Positions 11,840 through 19,220 of a stretch of 64,000 bases of DNA are shown piece after piece. Position numbers and translations under genes: made by a program. The number at the start of each line of letters is the position of its first letter. Within the stretch, counting starts at the first letter, position 1. Under the pieces are notes generated by a model. The model saw only the letters and a list, made by a program, of their open reading frames with translations, was not told the origin of the DNA and searched no databases. This stretch comes from Prorocentrum cordatum (Eukaryota > Sar > Dinophyceae > Prorocentrales > Prorocentraceae): contig CAUYUJ010014761.1 of the NCBI GenBank assembly GCA_963575745.1, forward strand, positions 98,651-162,650, read 5' to 3'.

Positions 11840-12295
11840 TTCGCTCCGAACCCCCTCTGGCCCATATTTTGTCGCGGGTCGCTTCTTTAAACGATGAAGA
11901 AAAACAGCATAGAACGTAGACACAAAGCTTCGGAAGTCCGCCCCGAGCCCCGACATTTTGTATTTATGTGGTTTGTCTTCTTCGATGTTTGTAAGTCCAC
12001 GGGCCCGAAAACGCCCCCCCCCCCCCCCCCCAGACGCCGAAAAACAAGGAGAACGCCCGCCGTGATCTGCCCCTAGGACGGGCCCAGGCCTCACATGTGC
12101 AGAACTTGCACCACTGCTTGTCGCCCTGCTTCTCCAGACCGGTGTCGTCAGCTTTATACACTGGGAAGTCCTTGGGAGGAGGAGGGCAGGAGAGGGATCA
12201 CTGACCAACCTGCCAGGTCTGCGAGTGGGTCGCCCTTGAACAATTCTTCAGGTGAGCCATAGTGCAGGAGAAGGAACAGGAGAGGACGGATGATG
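11840..12295. other. Unassigned sequence
   Basis: Contains a C-run at about 12016-12030. No gene or named repeat is recognised. Confidence 0.45.
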
Positions 12296-12575
12296 GAGGA
12301 GGAGAAGGAGGAGGAGAAGGCGGAGGAGGAGGAGGCGGATGAGGAGGAGGAGGAGGAGGGGGGAAGAGGGGGGGGAAAGATGGGGAGGGGGACGAGGAGG
12401 ACGAGGGGGAAGAAGAGATGAGTGGGAGAAGGAGGGGGACGAGGAGGGGGACGAGGAGGTGGACGAGGGAGGACGAAGGAGGAGGGGGACAAGGAGGAGG
12501 AGGAGGAGGAGGAGGAGGAGGAGGACAAGGAAGACGAGGAGGAGGAGGAGGAGGAGGAGGAGGAGGACGAGGAGG
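12296..12575. repeat. Imperfect (GGA)n tract
   Basis: About 280 bp of GGA triplets with GGGGG and GAC interruptions; all-purine on the plus strand. Frames across it are artefacts. Confidence 0.9.
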
Positions 12576-12732
12576 ACGACGACGAAACAGGAGTCGGAGC
12601 AGGGCGGATTGTGATCTCGGCAGCTCCGAACCGGTCCCTGGACCCCTCCCTGGGTCCGAGCTGCGACCAGCCGTGGCGACGCGGGGACCCCCCAAAGGCC
12701 AGCTGCCGTTACCTCGACCCGCTGCCCTCCGC

Positions 12733-12893
12733 AGACCACCGACGTCGTGATTTTGCCATTCGGCGGTGGACAAATCTCCCTTTAGTAAACCTCCCCTTAG
12801 TGAAAACGGCCTGGGACCGAAAACGACGGACCTGGACCCGCAGAAATGACGGCCGCGCCTCTCCCCAGACCACCGACGTCGTGATTTTGTCAT
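12733..12893. repeat. Dispersed repeat family A, copy 1, with flanking 23-bp direct repeats
   Basis: The core CTCCCTTTAGTAAACCTCCC through CGACGGACCTGGACCCGCA matches 13953-14115 and 45352-45510. This copy is bracketed by CAGACCACCGACGTCG followed by TGATTTTG, found at about 12733 and again at about 12868. The bracket resembles a long target-site duplication but is longer than usual for DNA transposons, so an alternative is unequal recombination. Confidence 0.65.
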
Positions 12894-12934
12894 ATCAGGG
12901 GGACGTGAGACCTGGGTACAGGGGACTCGGAAAT

Positions 12935-13100
12935 CCCCGACGAGGTCGTCAAAAAAACGACGAGGTCGTCAAAAAAACGACGAGGCCGAGCCTGCATCTT
13001 GACGAGGCCTCCCGCTGCAGACATCCCACGAAACTCCTCCTCGTCAAAATCCGAGGCGCGGTCGTCAAAAAACGATGGCGAACCCGAGTCCTGGCAAACC
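12935..13100. repeat. Short tandem repeat CGACGAGGTCGTCAAAAAAA
   Basis: The 20-bp word is repeated nearly perfectly at about 12938-12990, with weaker copies (CTCGTCAAAATCCGAGG, GGTCGTCAAAAAACGA) up to 13075. The word is itself partly palindromic (GACGAGGTCGTC). Confidence 0.6.
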
Positions 13101-13163
13101 AGGGTCTTACGCTCCCCCGATCATAGCGTCGACCCCCGAAGATTCTAACCCCTTCGAGTGTTC

Positions 13164-13313
13164 CTAGAAGTACCCTGTGGCCCAAGGTGCCCCCCAGCTT
13201 TTCGCTCCATTTTGGAGCCCCTGGGGCCCTCTGGGCCTCGTGAGGGGTGCTTTGGAGGCCGTTTGGGCTACCCCGAGAATCCTTGGGGCACCTTGGCCCA
13301 GGGGCACTTCTAG
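13164..13313. mobile_element. Foldback element family FB2
   Basis: Left arm CTAGAAGTACCCTGTGGCCC continues to AAGGTGCCCC. The right arm on the opposite strand reads CTAGAAGTGCCCCTGGGCCA and continues to AGGTGCCCC, so about 27 of 30 positions match. Total length is 150 bp with no open frame of note. No convincing target-site duplication is visible. Family I copy 1 begins 5 bp after it. Confidence 0.65.
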
Positions 13314-13317
13314 CAAC

Positions 13318-13398
13318 ACCCGACCCATTCTCCAGGACCAGTTTCTCATCCGGACTAATCTTTTGACGGTCCCGAGGCCCTGTAAGGGCCCTCAGGAG
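13318..13398 (-). repeat. Dispersed repeat family I, copy 1 (partial)
   Basis: Read on the minus strand it follows the family I order: GGGCC(T/C)CGGGACCGTCAA, then a CCGGATGAGAAAC-type core, then GGTC. It is shorter than the copies at 15062, 39421 and 46079. It lacks the CGTGTCTCGAA end. Confidence 0.5.
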
Positions 13399-13399
13399 C

Positions 13400-13952
13400 G
13401 GAGAATAGTGAGAAACGTTCCGTCGTGGCTTTTTTTCATGACTCGACGGGGTCTGGGTCTGAAGGAGGTCGAAAGGGAAGGACCAGAACAGGGAGCATCG
13501 GCGATGGCGAACACGGCGGTGGCGCGCCGGCCATGGCAGAGGCTGCCTCGCGCGCGCTCGCAACAGGGAGGGGGAAGCTGGGGCCAGCGGGCCGTATGGG
13601 ATACTGAGGCGCGGCCTGGGCTCGGGGCGGATGACGAGGGGGATCACTACCCTGAGACCCTCGCGTTTGCAACTGTTTGTGCCACAGGCGTGTTCGCCAG
13701 GCTTCGGGCCCCGGTTCCCTCACAGACCGATCCGGCTCCCCAAACGACGCAGAACGAGGGGGTCCTGGGGTTCCGGTGGCGATTTCTCGCGATGCTGTGG
13801 CAACGTCAGATCTGATGGGAGGGGGGGTGTCGGAGGAGGGCCAGTTGAGGCAACGGCGGCCCTCCCTAGCGTTCCTCGTCCTCCTCGAGCCTCCCGAATG
13901 CTTCTACTCGCCATGGCAGCATCCACGTCGAATTTCGGATCCGGATGGACTA
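13400..13952. other. Unassigned GC-rich sequence
   Basis: No conserved protein or repeat recognised. Overlapping frames of 130-210 codons on both strands lack motifs. Confidence 0.4.
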
Positions 13953-14115
13953 TCCGCGGTGGACACAAACCTCCCTTTAGTAAACCTCCCCTTAGCGAAA
14001 ACGGCCCAGGACCGAAACCGACGGACCTGGACCCGCAAACATGACGGCCGCGACGCCCTCTCGCGAACCCGAAAACGGCCAACTCCTCAATCGCCGACGT
14101 GTCAGGGTAGGAAGT
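13953..14115. repeat. Dispersed repeat family A, copy 2
   Basis: CGGTGGACACAAACCTCCCT through GACGTGTCAGGGTAGGA. It matches the copy at 45352-45510 along its whole length, including AAACATGACGGCCGCGACGC and CCCTCTCGCGAACC. The copy at 12765 lacks the right third. Confidence 0.75.
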
Positions 14116-14260
14116 CTCTCCCCCCCGAGGCTCCGGGAGGGGCCCAGGTTCGGCTTCTGAGCGGCCTCGGGCCAGGCGGGAGCGCCGCCTCTGCCTCCGC
14201 TGGCCCTCCACCGATGGGGGACAGCGATCGGCTCGGACGAAACGGTGGTTACGTTTTTGG

Positions 14261-14261
<1 letters not shown>

Positions 14262-14300
<39 letters not shown>

Positions 14301-14301
14301 A
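14262..14301. repeat. (CA)n(TA)n microsatellite
   Basis: A run of CACACACA followed directly by TATATATA, about 40 bp. Confidence 0.9.
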
Positions 14302-14331
14302 CAAAAAACGAATCGTTTCACGCAACTGGGC

Positions 14332-14415
14332 TTCCCGGCGCCTCCCGACGCCAATGCATCGAGGAGAGACCCCCGGCGGGGCCGAAAGCGGGTGCATGCA
14401 AGACATGTCGCAACC
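14332..14415. repeat. Dispersed repeat family D, copy 1
   Basis: The order GGCGCCTCCCG, ATCGAGGA, CCCGGCGGGGCCGAAA and GCATGCA matches 24406-24505 and, more weakly, 26553-26632. Around the copy at 24406 this core lies inside a larger foldback element. Confidence 0.6.
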
Positions 14416-14421
14416 CCGCCC

Positions 14422-14523
14422 TGATTCGATTTCTTCAATACGTGGGCCCCCAGAGGTCTCGACCCATTCCCCTGGACCAGCTTTCCATCCCGAGCCGTGT
14501 TCTTGACGGTCCCGGGGCCCTGC
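14422..14523 (-). repeat. Dispersed repeat family I, copy 2
   Basis: On the minus strand it reads GGGCCCCGGGACCGTCAAGA, then CGGGATGGAAAGCTGGTCC, then GGGGAATGGGTCGAGA, then GGGGGCCCACGT. It aligns with copies at 15062, 39421, 44345 and 46079 over about 100 bp. Confidence 0.7.
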
Positions 14524-14529
14524 GAGGAC

Positions 14530-15060
14530 CTCCAAAGGCCGGAAACGGCCCGAACCCCTCCGCCTGGATTTTTCAAGACGTTGGATGTTTGGGTGTAGCC
14601 CGCTTTTCTCGGAGGCCCAGGGGTTGACACCAACACCAATATCGGCGGTGTGCCTCCACCGAGGGAAGATGCTCCCGATCTCGGCGATGGTGGTGGCACT
14701 CGGGCTTTTCTCAGCGGCCGAAGCATTACCACCAGCATCGAAATCCAGGATCATCACGCTCGGGTGGAGGCCACCTCCTGTCTTGGCGTTGGCGCTCAAC
14801 TTCAGGCCTCCAGCCCCCCCCCCGTTCGTGCAGCCCGGGCCGGGGCCACGGCAGCGTCCTGGCCGGGCAGCGGCAGCGGCGGCTCTGGCAGCTGCGCGCG
14901 GGCGGGCGCCTGCGAGGGGGGGGGTAGGACTGGTCGAACGGGTCAGCGTCGGACCGGGAAGTCGGATCGAATAGACGTGTGCGTCGAATCGGACCCCAGA
15001 CACCCAGCGCCTCGAAACATCGAGGCGACGCTCTTTCCTCGTGTTCGGCTTCTCGGAGCC
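14530..15060. other. Unassigned GC-rich sequence
   Basis: No recognised gene. The minus strand carries an open frame of 592 codons that spans several dispersed repeats (families A, D and I) and therefore is not a protein-coding gene. Confidence 0.5.
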
Positions 15061-15061
15061 C

Positions 15062-15172
15062 CTACCAGGCCTCGGGACCGTCAAGAAACGACACAGGATG
15101 AACACCGGTCCCGGGGAAGTGGTCGAGGGGCAGGGGGCCCGTGTCTCGAACAAATGAACTCTGCCGGATGCT
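15062..15172 (+). repeat. Dispersed repeat family I, copy 3
   Basis: CTCGGGACCGTCAAGAAACG, then GGTCCCGGGGAAGTGGTCGA, then GGGGGCCCGTGTCTCGAA. Landmarks and order match the other copies. Confidence 0.75.
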
Positions 15173-15460
15173 TGGGATCGACGTGTGCGTCTGATCGGGC
15201 CGCGCTGGCGCGGGATCGGAATCGGCATCGGATCGGCTGCGCCAGTGACGCACAACACCGCCATGGGAGCATCGGGGCGCGCCGGATGGTCGGAATGCCA
15301 GAATCGAAGCGGGTCAGTCGGAATCCGCCGACCCCCGTCGGGGTCTCCAAGCGTGTGGGATTCTTCCCGCCCCAACTTGGACGTTTGAGGGGGCAGGGTA
15401 GACGACCCCCAGACGAGCTCCCCCATGGCCTGGACGGGCTCACCCGGAGCCTCTGGGGGG
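15173..15460. other. Unassigned sequence
   Basis: Nothing recognised apart from short similarity of GATCGG/AATCGG words. Confidence 0.4.
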
Positions 15461-15469
15461 CCGCCGAGC

Positions 15470-15990
15470 CTCCAAGGTCGCCTCCAAAGGACGGCCAAAG
15501 ATACCTCTCAAGACGGCCAAGATGGCCCCAAGACAGCCCAAGATGGCTCCAATATGCCTTGAACGGGGCCCCAGAGCCATCCAATACGCTCCAGATGGCT
15601 TCAAAACGATCCCCAAAGCCCCCAAGACGGCTTCAGAAGGCCCCCAAAGGAACGGCGAGAATTCGCCGCGTGACTGGAGATCCAAACATCCAACATGCCC
15701 TAAAATGAATCCGATGGCCCGAATAGCCCAAAGAGGGCCCCAAGAGACCCCAAGAGGCCTCCTTGAGGCCTACCAGAGGCCCCCAAGAATCCCAAGGAGG
15801 CCTCAAGAGGCCTCCTCCTCCTCCTCCTCCTCCCCCTCGTCATCGTCGTCCTCCTCCTCCTCCGTCTCCTTTTCCTCCTCCTCCTCCTTCTCCTCCTCCT
15901 TCTCTTACCCCTCCTCCTCCTCCTCCTCCTCCTCCTCCTACTCCTCCCTCTCATTCCTCTCTCTCTTTCTCTCTTTCTCCCTCTTCCTCT
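15470..15990. repeat. Modular block: CCCAAGACGGCC satellite then TCC/CT tract, copy 1
   Basis: Satellite words occupy 15470-15810. A TCC tract then runs to about 15945 and grades into a CT-rich run to 15990. Together with the following segment (16000-16150) the whole block is repeated at 16260-16985. Confidence 0.65.
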
Positions 15991-15999
15991 CTTAAAGTT

Positions 16000-16255
16000 T
16001 TCCCCCAATGGTTTCCGCACCGGCTTGGGGAACTCATGGTCGACGAGCTTGGCCACACTTTGGCCTAACGTTTGGCCACAGAGGCGTTTCGATGAGGCAG
16101 GTGGCGGTGGTTGTTCGCCGCAAACGTCTTCGATCCGCCGCCATGTGTTTCTTGCACAGAAGGGCTTGGGACTCTGGCCCAACAAATTGCAAACGGACTC
16201 TGGCCCAACCCGCTGGCCACCCGGAAGGCCGCGTGAAAACAACATCCCATCGGCT
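16000..16255. repeat. Module N, copy 1
   Basis: The phrase AGGCGTTTCGATGAGGCAG, then GGCGGTGGTTGTTCGCCGCA, then AACGTCTTCGA matches 16890-16955 with few changes. It follows a TCC/CT tract in both places. No protein is recognised. Confidence 0.6.
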
Positions 16256-16259
16256 TTTC

Positions 16260-16726
16260 CGTCCAAGATGGCCCCAAGACGGCCTGCAAGACGGCCCAGT
16301 CTGGCCTCAATATGCTTCCAAGCTGGTCGGACGGTCCAAGAGACTCCCAATACAGCCTAAGCGGGCTCTAAGAGACCCTCCAGTACGCCCAAATGCTGGA
16401 TTCCCATATCATTTGATGATTTTCGGGTTCCCTCAGTTGCAAGCTTCCGACTGCCCAAGAGGCCCCCAAGACGGCCCACGAGACCTCCAATACAGTCCGA
16501 AAGCGCCCAAAGATGGCCTTTTAAGGGGTCAGGCGGGCCAAGAGAGCCCGAAGACGACCCAAGAGGCCCCTGAGAGGCCTCCAAGAGGGCCCCAGGAAGC
16601 CCCAGGAGGCCCTAAGAGGCTTCCTTTTCCTCTTCCTTTTCCTCTTCCTTATTCCTCCTTTTCCTCCTCCTCCTCCTCCTCCTCCTGCTCCTCTTGCCCC
16701 TTTACCCCCACAACTTCCCCTCCTCT

Positions 16727-16758
<32 letters not shown>

Positions 16759-16985
16759 CTCTCAATCTCTCTTTCTCTTTTTTTTTTTTTGTTTCTCTCT
16801 CTCTCTGTCTCGCGCGTTCCCACAAGGGCTGCCACGACGGGTGGAGAAGCGCATAGTCCAATAGTCTGGCCAGGGTTTGGTCCGATGTTTGGTCACGTAG
16901 GCGTTTCGAGAAGGCAGATGGCGGCGGTGGTCTGCCGCAAGCGTCTTCGACAACGAACTTCTGCGGCGACTCCACTCGAATTGCT
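16260..16985. repeat. Modular block copy 2: satellite, pyrimidine tract, module N
   Basis: The order satellite (16260-16620), TCC/CT tract (16620-16810) and module N (16845-16985) repeats the order at 15470-16150. The period is about 790 bp. Similarity is clear in module N and only class-level in the low-complexity parts. Confidence 0.6.
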
Positions 16986-17210
16986 CGCTCGGATGCATGC
17001 TTGCGTGCGCTCTTCCGTGCACGCATGCTTGCGCTTGGTGCTTCCTTGTTCGTGTGTATGCTTGCTTGCGTGATCTCGTGCTTGGCTGCTCGCATGCTCG
17101 GCCACCTGATTGCTTGCTTGCACGCTTGCTCGCGGCCTTGCTTGAATGCGTGATTGCCAGATCGCTCGCTCCTCTGTTTGCTTGCGTGACTGCTTCCTTG
17201 TCCGCGTTCA
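16986..17210. repeat. Degenerate TGCTTGC satellite
   Basis: Words TGCTTGCG, GCTCGCATGC and TGCTTGCTTGC are repeated imperfectly across about 220 bp. Confidence 0.6.
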
Positions 17211-17506
17211 CGATACTACCTGGGACGTGATTGTTTGCTGTACTCTTGGGTGGACTCCACGCGAATGCGTCTTGCCAGGCGCCGCTGTAAGCCCAATTGT
17301 GCGAGTAAGACGTGCTGGCATGCCACAGCCCATGCGTTCAAAGTGCCTGGGAACAGTTCGCCGTCGGTCCCGCTGGCGTTGCGCAGCGGGGTAATATACC
17401 TGCTTTGAGGCGTGTGATTCACCGCGGTGGAGCCATGTGATTCGGAAGCGGCCGGGGGGTCTGTGCTGGATGGTCCCCGAGAAAAAAACTCATTGGTGGG
17501 GGGACG
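17211..17506. other. Unassigned sequence
   Basis: No gene or repeat recognised. Confidence 0.4.
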
Positions 17507-17675
17507 TACACATCGTTCATTTCTAATCGTGCTCATTTCTAAGTGTGCTCGATTCTAATTGTTCCTGGCTCCCTAGTGGCTAGGAAGAGGCCCAGGATAG
17601 AACAATTAGAAATGAAAGGATCTTGGCCACCCTAAATCAAAGAACTCTCGAAGGATTAGAAATGAACGATGTGTA
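17507..17675. mobile_element. Foldback element FB3 with nested inverted repeats
   Basis: Perfect 22-bp terminal arms lie at 17507-17528 and 17654-17675 (outer end TACACATCGTTC, inner end TTTCTAATC). A second perfect 12-bp pair, TTCTAATTGTTC at 17553-17564 and its complement at 17600-17611, is nested inside. The centre closes with CCTAG-TGG-CTAGG. The left half also holds three 16-bp direct repeats starting at 17517, 17533 and 17549 (TCATTTCTAATCGTGC type). AT content exceeds that of the neighbours. No coding capacity and no clear target-site duplication. Confidence 0.8.
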
Positions 17676-17679
17676 TGCA

Positions 17680-18010
17680 AATCCGCTCAAAATCGGTCCC
17701 CACCAAGTGTTTGAGCCGCGTCCAGCCGCGGTGACGAGGGCCCCCACCCCGTTTCTCGTCCTCCCCCTGCTGCCGACCGAAGCAAGTGCTGGGCAACCTC
17801 GGCCCCCCAGGCCAGCTCCAACACTGTGACTCGAGTGCGTACTAATTGTTGTCTCAGCTGCCCCGATCTGCAGCACGCAACCCGGAGCGTCTTGGCACGG
17901 AGCTCACCACGGAGACCAAAAAGGTAAGTTGGGCGCGATGATTTCGCCAAGACGTGGGCCATCACGTTGAGACAACATGCAGCGTGTTTACGCACGTGTT
18001 GAACACGGTA
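17680..18010. other. Unassigned sequence
   Basis: Contains GCGTGTTTACGCACGTGTTG near 17982, a word type that recurs around 50020-50170 (GTGTTGACACGG). No gene recognised. Confidence 0.4.
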
Positions 18011-18011
18011 C

Positions 18012-18190
18012 GTATGGGGAAACCAAAGAGTACCGATACCGCTACTCCCGGGACGTCTCCCGGGGTGCGTTCTGACCCGGATTTCGAAGCGAATCCAGCA
18101 GTGGCGACGAGGGCCTCCCAGGAGGCCAACAAAGCGGAAACCGAGGGAAGGGTAGAGGTATGGGTATGGGTACCTCTCCCTTCTCTGAAC
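18012..18190 (+). repeat. Dispersed repeat family E, copy 1
   Basis: AGTACCGATACCGCTACTCC, then TCTCCCGGGGTGCGTTCTGA, then GGATTTCGAAGCGAATC, then GCCTCCCAGGAGGCC. The same order occurs at 52155-52310. The GGTACC near the right end is shared. Confidence 0.75.
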
Positions 18191-18470
18191 GTATTGTGTT
18201 CAGAAAGAGCGTATCAGGGCAGCTCAGCAAATTATTGGTGGATTAAAAAGTTACGGACAACATGCGGATTGAATGCGCGCTCTGCCTGCTTCGTTGCCAG
18301 TGCGGCGCCCTGGACCCTCGTGCGGCTCCTCCGGCAGAGCCCGCAGGCGGCGCGTGGGATGCGGCCTGTTGAGACGGGCACCTTCGTGCGCCTCTGGCCC
18401 GCGTCGGACGCTGCCCGACCTCTCGTCCGACCCGACTGGCACGTGCCAGCGGAATGGCCGCGGGCCAGGA
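18191..18470. other. Unassigned sequence
   Basis: No gene recognised; open frames on both strands lack motifs. Confidence 0.4.
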
Positions 18471-18473
18471 GGA

Positions 18474-18571
18474 GGAGGAGGGGGGGGGTGGGTGAAGAGG
18501 AGGAGGAGGAGGAGGAGGAGGAGGAGGAGGAGGAGGAGGGAGGAGGAGGAGGAGGAGGAGGAGGAGGAGGA
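18474..18571. repeat. (GGA)n tract flanking the 3' end of the minus-strand LINE
   Basis: A GGA run directly abuts the T7 (A7 in element sense) that ends the LINE at 18572. A second GGA run abuts its 5' end at 22979. The pair is consistent with insertion into one GGA microsatellite. Confidence 0.85.
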
Positions 18572-18744
18572 TTTTTTTCCAAGATTTCCCTGGGATCAGT
18601 GATCTCTGGTGGTCGCTGGTGGGTCGCGGGACACCTTTGCGCCCCCACCCACTCTACCGCGCACAGGCCCTTTTGCCCGTGCTGCGGCAGCAATGCTGAC
18701 AGCCTCGGCGGCGCTGGCGTGACTGCCGCGCCGCCGAGGGCCCT

Positions 18745-18904
18745 CTTTGCGACTGGGCAGCGACCCTGCTCCTGTCGCTCCCAGACCTTTTAGGGCACCT
18801 GCCCTGCTCCTGCAGGTGCCCTATCTTTGCGACTGGGCGGCGACCCTGCTCCTGTCGCCCCCAGCCCTTTTGGGGCCTGCCCTGCTCCTGCAGGCCCCAG
18901 GTCT
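18745..18904 (-). repeat. Two 80-bp tandem units, each with two hairpins sharing one loop
   Basis: Units 18745-18824 and 18825-18904 each start with CTTTGCGACTGGGC. Each unit has a short hairpin (GCGAC, loop CCTGCTCCT, GTCGC; loops at 18765-18773 and 18845-18853) and a longer one. The long stems are 18793-18802/18812-18821 in unit 1 and 18871-18880/18890-18899 in unit 2, again with loop CCTGCTCCT. The long stems differ in sequence between units on both arms, yet remain fully paired. In element sense the loop is AGGAGCAGG. The array lies in the LINE-2 3' region, so a role in recognition by the element's own RT is possible but unproven. Confidence 0.75.
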
Positions 18905-19220
18905 TCTGACAGTCGCCTTGAGTCCAGGCTGGACTCGGCGGCCCCGTCTGCCACACGGGGCACGGGTGGCCCCCCCTTCGGCCCTGCGGGCTGGGGGCCC
19001 CCCCGCGAGGCGGCACGGTGCCACCTCCTTCTCTTCCCCTTCTGCGTCTGGTGCGCGTCGGGTAGTACTGCTGTCTTTTCGCTCCTGCTCGCGGCTGAGG
19101 TACTTTGTGACCTCCTTTCCGCGGCATCCTCGCCAAAGTGGCTTGTGTCTTCCGTGGCTTTCCGTCATGTCGTGCAGGTCCTGGGCGCCTCCCTTCGGCC
19201 CGCAGGCTGAGGGCCAGGGC

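Noticed and set aside
13720-15498. 592-codon minus-strand frame
   Set aside because: It crosses dispersed repeat families A, D and I and a TA microsatellite, so it cannot be one gene.
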